A stretch of 14,040 bases of DNA from Thermocaproicibacter sp036844765 (GCA_036844765.1 DAIUFE010000045.1:1-14040), one strand, 5' to 3'. Shown: positions 1 through 7,366, counted from the stretch's first letter. The notes: generated by a model from the letters alone, not told the origin. Program-made: numbers and translations.

Positions 1-50
<50 letters not shown>

Positions 51-62
51 ATATGGAATTCC

Positions 63-80
63 GCGCTCTTTTTTGAGCGC
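63..80 (-). other. Perfect hairpin in the tRNA 5' leader
   Basis: GCGCTC and GAGCGC form a perfect 6-bp stem around a six-base loop (AAAAAA in the transcript), between the predicted tRNA start site and the mature tRNA 5' end, 12 nt ahead of the latter. No T run follows in the tRNA direction, so it is not a terminator. It may fold in the precursor and affect 5' processing; that role is inference. Confidence 0.55.
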
Positions 81-86
81 CTCATT

Positions 87-115
87 ATAATACCACGGGG
101 AAGAAGCAATGTCAA
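87..115 (-). promoter_or_regulatory. Sigma-A promoter of the initiator tRNA
   Basis: On the minus strand a perfect -35 box TTGACA (115-110) is followed by a 17 bp spacer and TATTAT (92-87). Transcription should start near position 80, about 30 nt ahead of the mature tRNA 5' end. The boxes are among the strongest in the window, as expected for a stable-RNA gene. Confidence 0.85.
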
Positions 116-149
116 GGATTTTTTATGCGGCCGGGCAAAAAACCGCGCC

Positions 150-1985
150 TTATTCGTTGATGATGTAGGGGATCGTGGTCACGGCGACGTTGCGCTTGTG
201 CACGAGCGAGGATTTCAGCCGCAGCGAGGTCTGGTTGTGCAGCAGGTTGTGCCACCATTTCGTGATCACGAACTGCGGCAGCACGACGGTCAGCATCTGG
301 TGTTCTTTCAGCTCGGACTGCCGCTTGTCCACGTGCGCGAGCAGCACCTCGTTCACGTTGCGGTAGGGCGCCTCCTCGATCACCAGCGGATAGCCGGTTT
401 TGAGCTGGCCGTACTGCCGCTTGAGCTTTTCGGTCTGTTCTTCGTCCGTGCTGATGTGGTAGACCTCGATGTCGCTGCCCAGCGTCATCGCGTAGTTCAG
501 CGCCTTGACGAACGATTTGTTCACGGACTGCACGGGCAGCAGGATGCGGTTCTCGATCGGCTTTTCGAGGATGAGCCGATTCGGGTCGCCCTCGATCACC
601 AGGTTGTCGCGCACCCGGTCGTAATGCTTGCGGATCAGGGACATGAAGATGACCAGCAGCGGGATCAGGAGCAGCACGATCCACGCGCCGTCGTGGAACT
701 TGTTGACCGAGATGATCACGCAGGTCACGGCGGTCACGAGGGCGCCGAATCCGTTGATGATCGCCTTGTGCCTCCAGTGTCCCTGCCGCTGCTTGTTCCA
801 GCGGACGAACATGCCGCTCTGCGAAAGGGTGAAGGAGAGAAACACGCCGACCGAATAAAGCGGGATCAGCAGGTGGGTCTCGCCCTTGAAGATCACCGCC
901 AGCACGGAAGCCAGGATCCCGAGCAGGATGATGCCGTTGGAAAAGCTGAGCCTTGCGCCGCGGCTCGCGAACCGGCGGGCCACGAAGCCGTCCCGCGCCA
1001 GGAGCGAAAGAAGCTGCGGCAGGTCCGCGAACGAGGTGTTCGCCGCCATGACCAGGATCAGCGCCGTCGTGACCTGGATCACGTAAAACAGGATGCTGTC
1101 CTTGCCGAACACGTTCATCGCGATCTGCGCGACGACCGTCACGTCGGGCTTGGTCCCCACGCGGTACATCGAGGCGAGCGAGCACACGCCCAGAAAGATC
1201 ACAAACACGATCAAAGCCAGCAGCGACAGGACCTTCTTCGCGTGCTTCTGGGACGGCGCCTTGAAGTTCGGGATGCCGTTGCTCACGGCCTCGACGCCCG
1301 TCAGCGCCGTGCAGCCGGAGGAGAACGCCCTCAGGATCAGGAAGATCGAGGCGTCCCGCGCCGGCTGAACGAAGGTCTGCGGCTGCGGCGTTTCATGGAA
1401 CAGGAAAAACCGGACGAACCCGGTCACGATCATCACGAGGATCGAGCCGATGAACAGGTAGGTCGGCGTCCCGAACAGCCGGGAGGATTCGCGGATCCCC
1501 CGCAGGTTCCCGAACGTCAGGAACACGATCAGCAGCAGCGTGATCCAGATATGGTAGGGCAGCAGCTGCGGGAAGGCGGAGGTGATCGCCGCCGTGCCGG
1601 AGCACGTGCTGACCGCGACCGTCAGCACGTAGTCGATGGAGAGCGATGCCGCCGCCACCAGCCCCGGGACCCGGCCCAGATTGTCCGAGGCCACGCTGTA
1701 CGAGCCGCCGCCCAGCGGGTAGCAGTCGATGGTCTGCCGGTACGAGAAGACCAGGATGACCAGCAGGCACACGATCGCCGCCGCGATCCCCATCAGCGGC
1801 CCGAACGAGGCCATCCCCAGCACGGGCAGCAGCACCAGCAGAATTTCTTCGCACGCGTAGGAGACCGACGAGATCGCGTCGCTCGAAAGGATCGGCAGCC
1901 CCCAGAACACGCTGAACTTTTCCGATTCGCTCTCCGTGCTCTTGATGGCTTTGCCGATCAGCACGGATTTGATCTTTTTCCACAT
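150..1985 (-). CDS. kimA: KimA-family K+/H+ symporter (APC superfamily)
   Basis: Encodes about 611 residues with roughly 12 hydrophobic segments in residues 30-455 and a soluble C-terminal domain of about 150 residues. This is the architecture and length of Bacillus KimA (formerly YdaO), which imports potassium using the proton gradient and is controlled by c-di-AMP in characterised species. Recognisable family stretches are LSSDAISSVSYACEE near the N terminus, YPLGGGSY, SSGCTALTGVEAVSNGIP and the C-terminal PQFVITKWWHNLLHNQ. The ATG at 1985 is preferred because the protein then aligns with KimA from its first residue, as I recall that sequence. A GTG three bases upstream (1988) sits nearer the GGAGG ribosome site (2003-1999) and is the alternative. 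The gene is monocistronic, with its own promoter at 2125-2153. No clear intrinsic terminator follows the stop codon, and the tRNA promoter begins 35 bp further on. Other amino-acid transporters of the APC superfamily are less likely, given the conserved C-terminal domain. Confidence 0.9.
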   Translation of the reverse strand: MWKKIKSVLIGKAIKSTESESEKFSVFWGLPILSSDAISSVSYACEEILLVLLPVLGMASFGPLMGIAAAIVCLLVILVFSYRQTIDCYPLGGGSYSVASDNLGRVPGLVAAASLSIDYVLTVAVSTCSGTAAITSAFPQLLPYHIWITLLLIVFLTFGNLRGIRESSRLFGTPTYLFIGSILVMIVTGFVRFFLFHETPQPQTFVQPARDASIFLILRAFSSGCTALTGVEAVSNGIPNFKAPSQKHAKKVLSLLALIVFVIFLGVCSLASMYRVGTKPDVTVVAQIAMNVFGKDSILFYVIQVTTALILVMAANTSFADLPQLLSLLARDGFVARRFASRGARLSFSNGIILLGILASVLAVIFKGETHLLIPLYSVGVFLSFTLSQSGMFVRWNKQRQGHWRHKAIINGFGALVTAVTCVIISVNKFHDGAWIVLLLIPLLVIFMSLIRKHYDRVRDNLVIEGDPNRLILEKPIENRILLPVQSVNKSFVKALNYAMTLGSDIEVYHISTDEEQTEKLKRQYGQLKTGYPLVIEEAPYRNVNEVLLAHVDKRQSELKEHQMLTVVLPQFVITKWWHNLLHNQTSLRLKSSLVHKRNVAVTTIPYIINE

Positions 1986-2011
1986 CACTGCAGCACTTCC
2001 TCCAAAGGACG

Positions 2012-2032
2012 GGCGGATCTTGTTTTTCCGCC
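2012..2032 (-). other. Hairpin in the kimA 5' leader
   Basis: In the kimA transcript GGCGGA and TCCGCC pair perfectly around a nine-base A-rich loop, about 8 nt ahead of the GGAGG ribosome site. No T run follows, so it is not a terminator. It lies close enough to affect ribosome access. I do not see the conserved ydaO-type c-di-AMP aptamer in the leader, although riboswitches are common ahead of kimA elsewhere. Confidence 0.4.
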
Positions 2033-2084
2033 GGTTTTCAGCTTATTTCCCTTTTTGATTTGCAGGCCCGGCGTTCCCGGTTTG

Positions 2085-2147
2085 CAGCCGGCGCGCGCGG
2101 CGCTCCTGATTTCGATAGTTCGTTAGTGTATCACAGCCGGCGCGCGC
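2085..2147. repeat. Direct 14-bp repeat pair at the kimA promoter
   Basis: CAGCCGGCGCGCGC occurs at 2085-2098 and again, identically and in the same orientation, at 2134-2147, 49 bp apart. The second copy fills most of the spacer between the -35 and -10 boxes of kimA; the first lies about 20-33 nt into the transcript. It could be a pair of operator half-sites or simply GC-rich low-complexity sequence. Confidence 0.6.
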
Positions 2148-2153
2148 TTTCAA
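2125..2153 (-). promoter_or_regulatory. Sigma-A promoter of kimA
   Basis: Minus-strand TTGAAA (2153-2148), a 17 bp spacer and TACACT (2130-2125). The predicted start near 2118 gives a leader of about 130 nt before kimA. The spacer contains one copy of the 14-bp GC repeat annotated separately. Confidence 0.75.
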
Positions 2154-2297
2154 GGGAGAAACGGCAGGGATCTCCCGTCTTTCCGTCCGGCTGCAGGGGC
2201 TCGTGAAGCAAACCGCTCAAAAGAAAAAAATAATCGACCATAAATATGTAAAAAGAGTTCGGAACGGCCCTTTTCCGCTTTTTGGAAAGCCGGGAAG

Positions 2298-2336
2298 AAA
2301 AAAGGCGGGCGGGCCAAAATCTGCAGCCCATCCGCC
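2298..2336 (-). terminator. Intrinsic terminator of the ABC exporter operon
   Basis: On the minus strand GGCGGATGGGC (2336-2326) pairs with GCCCGCCCGCC (2314-2304) over 11 positions, with one A-C mismatch and one G-T wobble, and an 11-base loop. Six T follow at 2303-2298. It starts 26 bp past the stop codon of the second exporter gene. Between this terminator and the kimA promoter (2154-2297) I see no gene, only weaker dyads, for example GGGAGA at 2154 with TCTCCC at 2171. Confidence 0.88.
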
Positions 2337-2361
2337 GGAGAAATGCAAAGTTCCCGCCGCT

Positions 2362-4146
2362 TCACGCGATCTTTTTCGGGTCGTCGTACTGCGACATATA
2401 AAGGCTGTAATACAACCCCTTCCGGGCCATCAGCTCGTCGTGCGTCCCCATCTCCGCGATGCGCCCGCCGTCGATGTAGAGGATGCGGCTGCAGCTTTTG
2501 ATCGTGGAGAGGCGGTGCGCGATGATGAACGAGGTGCGGCCCTTCATCAGGGTGGCGATCCCTTCCTGCACCAGGCGCTCCGTCGCCGTGTCGATCGACG
2601 AGGTGGCCTCGTCCAGCACCAGGATCCTCGGGTCCGCGAGCAGCGTGCGCGCGAAGGCAATCAGCTGCTTCTGCCCCTGCGAGAGGCCGCCGCCGCGCTC
2701 CTGCACGACGGTCCGGTACCCGTCCCGCATGGCGGAGATGAAGCCGTCGGCGCGCAGCAGCTTCGCCGCGCGCACCACCTCCTCGTCGGTCGCGTCCAGC
2801 CGGCCGTACCGGATGTTGTCGGCGATCGTGCCGGAGAAGATGAAGCTGTCCTGCAGCATGATGCCCATCTGACTGCGCAGCGAGCGGAGCGTGACGTCCA
2901 TCACGCTGTGCCCGTCCACCAGCACCCGGCCCTGCTCCACGTTGTAGAAGCGGCTCAGGAGGTTGACGATCGTGCTCTTCCCGGCGCCCGTCGGACCGAC
3001 CAGCGCGATGCTTTCGCCCGGCTCCGCCTTGAAGCAGATGTCGTTCAGCACGTTGCGGCCCGGCTCGTAGGCGAAGCTGACATGCTCGAACTCCACCCCG
3101 CCCCGGATGGGGGGCAGCTCCTCGGCGCCGGGACGGTCGCTGACCACCACCGGCTCGTTCATGGTCTCGAAGATGCGCTCCAGGTAAGCCACCGCGTTGA
3201 TGAAGCCGTTGTAGATGTTGCCGAGGTTGATGATCGGCTGCCAGAACCGGGAGGCGTAGGTGCCCATCGTCAGCAGCACGCCGAACGAAGCCATCGGGTT
3301 CATCCAGTACGCCCCCGCGATATAGACGGCGGAGAAGACCAGCTGCGAGATGGTTTCGACCGAGACCCAGACGGTGTTGGAGATGTAGATCGCGTGCATC
3401 CATTTGTTCAGGCGGCGGTCCAGCAGCTCGTCGAGAATCTTCCGGTTGGTCTTCTGCCGGTTGAACAGCTGGGCGACCTTCGCGCCGTCGATGGATTCCT
3501 GGATATAGGCGTTCACGTTGGAGTTGGTGTTGGAGACGTCCTGCCACGCGCGGTGCTGGCGGGGCTTGATGAACCAGACGAACGCCGCCACGAGCGGCAG
3601 GCCCGCCACCGTCACCGTGGCCAGCGGCGCGCTGACCTGGAACATGAAAAAGATGATGAACACGATGTTGAGAATCTCGATCAGGAAGTTCAGGATGCCG
3701 TTCGAGAGCACGTCGGAGACGTTGTTGATGTAATAGATCACGCGCACGAGGATCTTGCCCTGCGGCCGGTCGTCATAGTAGGAGAACGGCAGCTTCTGCA
3801 GATGGTGGAACAGGTCGCGGCGGATATCGAAGATGATGTTCTGCCCGACCTTCGCCACCAGCACGGTGCGCGCGGCGTTGAGCCCGATGCTGACGAGGAT
3901 CGTCGCGGCCAGCAGCACGCACAGGCGCACGAGGTACGCGACGTCCTTGTCCGGAATGGCGACGTCGATCGCCTTCTGCATCACCAGCGGCCCGGCCAGG
4001 CCCACCACGCTGCCCACGCCGCTCAGCAGCAGCGCGGCCGTCAGGTTCCATTTATAGCGGCCGATGTACTTTCCGCACATCTTCACGGTGTTGACGTTGA
4101 ACGATTCCTTCAGGTCCTCGTCGACGTCGTATCGGTTACGCGCCAA
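2362..4146 (-). CDS. ABC exporter half-transporter, catalytic-site subunit
   Basis: A 594-residue type IV (exporter-type) ABC half-transporter with six membrane helices in about residues 25-325 and an ATPase domain in about 365-590. Walker A GPTGAGKST is near residue 383, the Walker B region LVLDEATSSID near 505 has the catalytic Glu, and the H-loop IIAHRLSTI near 540 has its His. The signature is LSQGQ instead of LSGGQ. With the upstream partner this gives the one consensus ATP site, while its altered signature would face the partner's degenerate Walker B. The start is a TTG at 4146-4144 with GGAGG nine bases upstream. It overlaps the end of the preceding gene by 11 nt, which suggests translational coupling. 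Substrate cannot be read from the sequence; drugs, lipids or peptides are typical for the family (YheI/BmrD-like). A strong terminator follows. Confidence 0.9.
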   Translation of the reverse strand: MARNRYDVDEDLKESFNVNTVKMCGKYIGRYKWNLTAALLLSGVGSVVGLAGPLVMQKAIDVAIPDKDVAYLVRLCVLLAATILVSIGLNAARTVLVAKVGQNIIFDIRRDLFHHLQKLPFSYYDDRPQGKILVRVIYYINNVSDVLSNGILNFLIEILNIVFIIFFMFQVSAPLATVTVAGLPLVAAFVWFIKPRQHRAWQDVSNTNSNVNAYIQESIDGAKVAQLFNRQKTNRKILDELLDRRLNKWMHAIYISNTVWVSVETISQLVFSAVYIAGAYWMNPMASFGVLLTMGTYASRFWQPIINLGNIYNGFINAVAYLERIFETMNEPVVVSDRPGAEELPPIRGGVEFEHVSFAYEPGRNVLNDICFKAEPGESIALVGPTGAGKSTIVNLLSRFYNVEQGRVLVDGHSVMDVTLRSLRSQMGIMLQDSFIFSGTIADNIRYGRLDATDEEVVRAAKLLRADGFISAMRDGYRTVVQERGGGLSQGQKQLIAFARTLLADPRILVLDEATSSIDTATERLVQEGIATLMKGRTSFIIAHRLSTIKSCSRILYIDGGRIAEMGTHDELMARKGLYYSLYMSQYDDPKKIA

Positions 4147-5884
4147 GGGTCGCCGCCTCCTTTTCCAGGCCGTTCTGCAGCAGCCAGATGCGGTAGTAGT
4201 AGCCGCGGTCCGCCAGCAGCTCCTCGTGCGTGCCGCGCTCCACGATCTTCCCGCGGTCCAGCACCAGGATCAGGTCGGCGTGCCGCAGCGACGAGACGCG
4301 CTGCGCGACGACGATCTTCGTGCACGGGAAGCCGAGCGTCCTCATCTGCTGCTGGATGTATTTTTCGGTCTCCATGTCCACCGCGGAGGTCGTGTCGTCC
4401 AGAATCAGCACGGAGGGCTTCATCGCGAGCGCCCGGGCGAGCGCCAGCCGCTGTTTCTGCCCGCCGGAAAGGCCCACCCCGCGCTCGCCCACCAGGGTGT
4501 CGTAGCCGTTTTTCAGCTTGCGGGCGAATTTGTCCGCGGCCGCGGCCTTCATCCATTTCACGGTCTCCTCGCGCGGCTGGTCCGGGCTGCCGTAAGCCAC
4601 GTTCCCCACCACGGTGTCGGAGAACAGGAAGACCTCCTGCGTCGCCACGCCGATGGCGTTGCGCAGCGAGGACAGCGGGTATTCCTGCACGTTCCTGCCG
4701 TCCAGCAGCACCTCGCCGGAGGTCGCGTCGTACACGCGGTCGATCAGGCTGACGAGGGTCGTCTTGCCCGCGCCCGTCGTGCCCATGATGCCGAGCGTCT
4801 TGCCCGCGCCGATGCGGAAGCTCACGTCGTCCAGCAGGGTGCTGCCGTTGATGCGGAAGCTCACGTTGCGGAACTCCACCTCGCCCCGGGGCCGGTGCTC
4901 CGGCGCCCTGGCGGAGGCGTGGTCCGTGATGGTCGGCTGCGCGTAGAAGATCTCGATCACCATCCGGCACGAGGCGAAGAACCGCTGGATGTCGTTGATC
5001 AGGAGGCCGAGGTTGCGCAGCGGGTTCGCCAGCGCCCACGTCAGCGACGAGAAGGCCATCATCTCGCCGGCCGTCAGCGTCCCCCGGATCATGAAAATGC
5101 CGCCCACCAGCAGGGAGGTCACGGTGAGCGACTGCGACAGCAGCTCGATCACGGGCTGAAACTTCACGCCCTCGTAGGCGGCCTTCAGGTTCTTTTCGCG
5201 GAAGCTCTGGTTGCACTCGCCGAACTTGCGCTCCTCATGCTCCTCGTTGGCAAAGGCCTTGACCACGCGGTTGCCCGCGATGTTCTCCTGCGCGACGGTG
5301 CTCATCCGCGCGAGCCGGGCGCGCAGCTCCACGTACATGGGCCGGATCTTCTTGGAGAACAGATAGGTGATCACGAGGATGAACGGCGTGATCGCCGCGA
5401 GACACAGCGTCAGGGGGATGTTGACCGTGCACAGGTAGATCAGCGTCGTCGCGAACAGCACGACGGAATCCACCACGTTGTACGAAATCCACGCCGTGGC
5501 GTGGCGGATCAGGTCCAGGTCGCTGGTCATGCGCGTCATCAGGTCGCCGGTGCGGAACCGGCCGTAAAAGCGGTAGTCCTGCTCCTGGATGACCCGGTAC
5601 ATCCGTTTGCGCACGTCGTCCAGCATCTGCTGGCTGTTCTTCTCAAGGCAGACGATCATCGTGTACCGCAGCGCCAGCCGCACCAGCTGCACCGCGAGCA
5701 TCGCGCCCAGGATGGGCAGCAGCAGCCGGGTGTCGCGCGGCGTGATCACCTCGTCGATCAGCTTCTGCGACAGCATCGGGTTCAGGATCAGCATGGCCGA
5801 CGTGACCGCCGACAGAACCATCCCGATGACAAAAAGTCGTCGCTTTTTGCCCATGTATTTCCAAAGCCACTTTAACTCAAACAT
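4136..5884 (-). CDS. ABC exporter half-transporter, degenerate-site subunit
   Basis: First gene of the exporter operon, 582 residues: six membrane helices in about residues 10-310 and an ATPase domain in about 340-575. Walker A GTTGAGKTT is near residue 367 and a canonical LSGGQ near 470. Two key residues are replaced: the catalytic Glu after Walker B is Asp (LILDDTTSAVD, near 490) and the H-loop His is Gln (VVAQRVSSL, near 525). Both changes are typical of the inactive ATP site in heterodimeric bacterial exporters such as TM287/288 and BmrCD. The ATG at 5884 is chosen because AAGGAG lies four bases ahead of it; an upstream in-frame start at 5923 would add 13 residues spanning the ribosome site itself. 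It is divergent from the AraC-type gene at 6023. It probably works only as a pair with the next gene. Confidence 0.9.
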   Translation of the reverse strand: MFELKWLWKYMGKKRRLFVIGMVLSAVTSAMLILNPMLSQKLIDEVITPRDTRLLLPILGAMLAVQLVRLALRYTMIVCLEKNSQQMLDDVRKRMYRVIQEQDYRFYGRFRTGDLMTRMTSDLDLIRHATAWISYNVVDSVVLFATTLIYLCTVNIPLTLCLAAITPFILVITYLFSKKIRPMYVELRARLARMSTVAQENIAGNRVVKAFANEEHEERKFGECNQSFREKNLKAAYEGVKFQPVIELLSQSLTVTSLLVGGIFMIRGTLTAGEMMAFSSLTWALANPLRNLGLLINDIQRFFASCRMVIEIFYAQPTITDHASARAPEHRPRGEVEFRNVSFRINGSTLLDDVSFRIGAGKTLGIMGTTGAGKTTLVSLIDRVYDATSGEVLLDGRNVQEYPLSSLRNAIGVATQEVFLFSDTVVGNVAYGSPDQPREETVKWMKAAAADKFARKLKNGYDTLVGERGVGLSGGQKQRLALARALAMKPSVLILDDTTSAVDMETEKYIQQQMRTLGFPCTKIVVAQRVSSLRHADLILVLDRGKIVERGTHEELLADRGYYYRIWLLQNGLEKEAATLGA

Positions 5885-5930
5885 GCTGCTCCTTTTTCCC
5901 CGAAACCCCGCGGAAACGGGCAAAACCGGC

Positions 5931-5967
5931 TTGATTTTCTGAACAAATGGACTATTATTATAATCAA
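5931..5967 (+). promoter_or_regulatory. Promoter region of the AraC gene, shared with the exporter operon
   Basis: On the plus strand TTGATT (5931-5936) precedes TATTAT (5953-5958) by 16 bp, which fits the AraC-type gene; TATAAT at 5959-5964 overlaps it. The mirror element AATCAA (5962-5967) makes an inverted repeat TTGATT-N25-AATCAA across this AT-rich core. The exporter operon must start in the same 138-bp interval, but its boxes are not clear: TTGTTT at 5978-5973 with an A/T-rich -10 is the best guess. Confidence 0.5.
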
Positions 5968-6022
5968 TCGAAAAACAACTTGCGTGCCATTCCCACCGCT
6001 TTCTTGTGACAACTATTGCTCA

Positions 6023-6841
6023 ATGGGGGGATTTCAAACGGTTCAGGGACTTTACGAGACCTGCCGCGACAACGACCGATACCCGGCGTTCTGGGAAGGG
6101 CGGCGGATGAACTGCATGCCGCACTTCCACAGCAGCGTGGAGCTGGGGTACGTGACGGCCGGCCGGATGCCCGTCAAGCTGGACGGGCGGGCCTATTCGG
6201 TCGGGCAGGGGCAGATGTTCCTGGTCTCCAGCTGCGTGCCCCATTCCTACAGCGCGGGCGAGGACTGCTCCTGCATTCTGCTGATCGTCCCGCTCGGGTT
6301 CATCCCGCTCTACGCGCCGATGCTCTCCAAAAAAATCTTTTCCCGGCCCGTCAGCAGCGACGCCTTCCTGAACGCGGAGGCGCTGCACTGCCTGCGGATG
6401 CTGCTGGTGCTCGGCGAGTGCAGCGAGGAGACCGAGAACCTCGTCCGCAGCTACATCTATGTGATCCTCGGCCTCGCCATCCGCCGCCTGGGCCTTGCCG
6501 ACGACGCCCAGAGCGGCAAGTTCCTGCTGCGCGACATCCTGCTGTACCTGCAGGACAACTACCTTTCGCCCGTCACGCTCGAGAGTCTCGCGAAAAAATT
6601 CGGCTACAGCCAGTACCGGTTCTCCCACATCTTCAACCGGAGCCTCGGCTGCACGCTCACCCAGTACGTCGAGTCGCTGCGCGCGCGCCACGCGGCCAAC
6701 CTCCTGCGCGAAAGCGACGCGCCGCTGATGGAGGTCGCGCTGGATTCCGGCTTCAACAGCGTGCGGACCTTCTACCGCTGCTTCAAGGCGAGCTTCGGCA
6801 TGACGCCGACCCGCTACCGGGAATCGTTCCTCGCGGGCTGA
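6023..6841 (+). CDS. AraC-family transcriptional regulator with cupin sensor domain
   Basis: Encodes 272 residues. The N-terminal half is an AraC-type cupin (about residues 28-110) with the usual MPHFHSSVELGYV and VPHSY stretches that bind a small ligand. The C-terminal 100 residues hold the two helix-turn-helix motifs: SLAKKFGYSQYRFSHIF, then VALDSGFNSVRTFYRCFKA, ending with the family PTRYRE. Start choice is uncertain: the ATG at 6023 is used, but neither it nor a GTG 39 bases upstream (5984) has a clear ribosome site. A later ATG at 6108 would follow a purine-rich GGGAAGGGCGGCGG but cut off N-terminal residues. It diverges from the ABC exporter operon and is its likely regulator, an inference from position alone. 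Its last 28 bp overlap the end of the opposite gene at 6814. Confidence 0.9.
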   Translation: MGGFQTVQGLYETCRDNDRYPAFWEGRRMNCMPHFHSSVELGYVTAGRMPVKLDGRAYSVGQGQMFLVSSCVPHSYSAGEDCSCILLIVPLGFIPLYAPMLSKKIFSRPVSSDAFLNAEALHCLRMLLVLGECSEETENLVRSYIYVILGLAIRRLGLADDAQSGKFLLRDILLYLQDNYLSPVTLESLAKKFGYSQYRFSHIFNRSLGCTLTQYVESLRARHAANLLRESDAPLMEVALDSGFNSVRTFYRCFKASFGMTPTRYRESFLAG

Positions 6842-7140
6842 GGGCGTTCGAGGCGCGGCGCGCAGTACCCCGCCGCCTTCCGCAGGCGCGCCCGCGCCTT
6901 TTTCAGGTGGCGCGACACCGTGGGGGCCCCCACGCCCAGCCGCTCCGCGATCCGCGTCACGGTTTCCCCCTCCTGGTAATACAGGCGCAGGCACTCCCGC
7001 TGGCGGGCGGTCAGCTCGCAGCGCACGGCCAGCTCCAGGGCGCGCAGCAGCCGCCGGTGCTCGCCGCCGTCCCCGCCCCACCGGCGCCGGGGCGGCCCTT
7101 CCCGGAACAGCTCAAAGCTCAGATCTGAGCCGCGCCTCAT
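6814..7140 (-). CDS. Small sigma-70 region-4-like HTH protein
   Basis: A 108-residue protein whose middle (about residues 43-88) is a sigma region-4 helix-turn-helix: LTARQRECLRLYYQEGETVT, then IAERLGVGAPTVSRHLKKARARLRK. No region 2 is present, so it cannot be a complete sigma factor. Small region-4-like proteins of this kind are common in clostridial prophages and integrative elements, where some act as activators. The ATG at 7140 has AAAGGGGG about seven bases upstream. It overlaps the preceding 75-residue gene by 29 nt, so the two are surely co-translated, and its 3' end overlaps the AraC gene tail to tail by 28 bp. A 16-bp perfect palindrome lies in the codons of the HTH turn and a 14-bp one near the start. 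The target is unknown. Confidence 0.75.
   Translation of the reverse strand: MRRGSDLSFELFREGPPRRRWGGDGGEHRRLLRALELAVRCELTARQRECLRLYYQEGETVTRIAERLGVGAPTVSRHLKKARARLRKAAGYCAPRLERPQPARNDSR
6919..6934. repeat. 16-bp perfect palindrome inside the sigma-4-like gene
   Basis: CGTGGGGGCCCCCACG is perfectly self-complementary. It lies in codons for Gly-Val-Gly-Ala-Pro-Thr in the HTH. It may be chance in GC-rich coding DNA, but it would form a cruciform or a protein-binding dyad. Confidence 0.5.
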
Positions 7141-7339
7141 AAAATTTCCCCCTTTCGATCAGCTCGCGCCCCGTGTGCAGGCACTCGAGGTACATCTCGT
7201 TCAGCATCGCGATCCGCCGGGCCAGCAGGGCCCGGTCCTCGCCCCTCAGCCCCGCCAGCCGCGCACGCAGCGGCACGGCGTGCCGCTTCAGCCGCAGCGC
7301 CTCGCCCAGATATTCCCGGCCCCATCCGCAGTAATCCAT
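7112..7339 (-). CDS. Hypothetical 75-residue helical protein paired with the sigma-4-like gene
   Basis: First gene of the leftward pair. The 75 residues are predicted mostly helical and charged, starting MDYCGWGREYLGEALRLKRH and containing RIAMLNEMYLECLHTGREL. I know proteins of this general look (a WxxEY start and a later MYLxxxHT stretch) from small two-gene cassettes in clostridial integrative elements and prophages, next to sigma-4-like genes, but no function is known to me. There is no signal peptide or membrane segment. The ATG at 7339 follows a purine-rich GAAAAGGGA. The stop lies within the next gene (29 nt overlap). Transcription probably starts just past the inverted repeat at 7367-7381, which would place it under the divergent XRE repressor. 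Confidence 0.65.
   Translation of the reverse strand: MDYCGWGREYLGEALRLKRHAVPLRARLAGLRGEDRALLARRIAMLNEMYLECLHTGRELIERGKFYEARLRSEL
7117..7130. repeat. 14-bp perfect palindrome in the overlap of the two leftward genes
   Basis: GCTCAGATCTGAGC is perfectly self-complementary and lies in the 29-nt overlap of the 75-residue gene and the sigma-4-like gene, 7 bp inside the start codon of the latter. In RNA it could only fold with a very tight loop. As DNA it is a possible dyad site for a regulator. Confidence 0.45.
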
Positions 7340-7366
7340 GGTCCCTTTTCAGCTCCCTTTTCTGTA

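Noticed and set aside
117..148. Intrinsic terminator after kimA
   Set aside because: Only a GCGG/CCGC four-pair stem with a 12-base loop can be drawn and the downstream bases are A-rich, so it is not convincing.
198..5875. Very long plus-strand open frames opposite kimA and the ABC exporter genes (for example 198-2126, 2203-4752, 4064-5875)
   Set aside because: They are antisense to clear membrane-protein genes, their translations are rich in His, Arg, Asp and Gln with no recognisable domain, and one spans terminators and promoters. They are by-products of high GC content.
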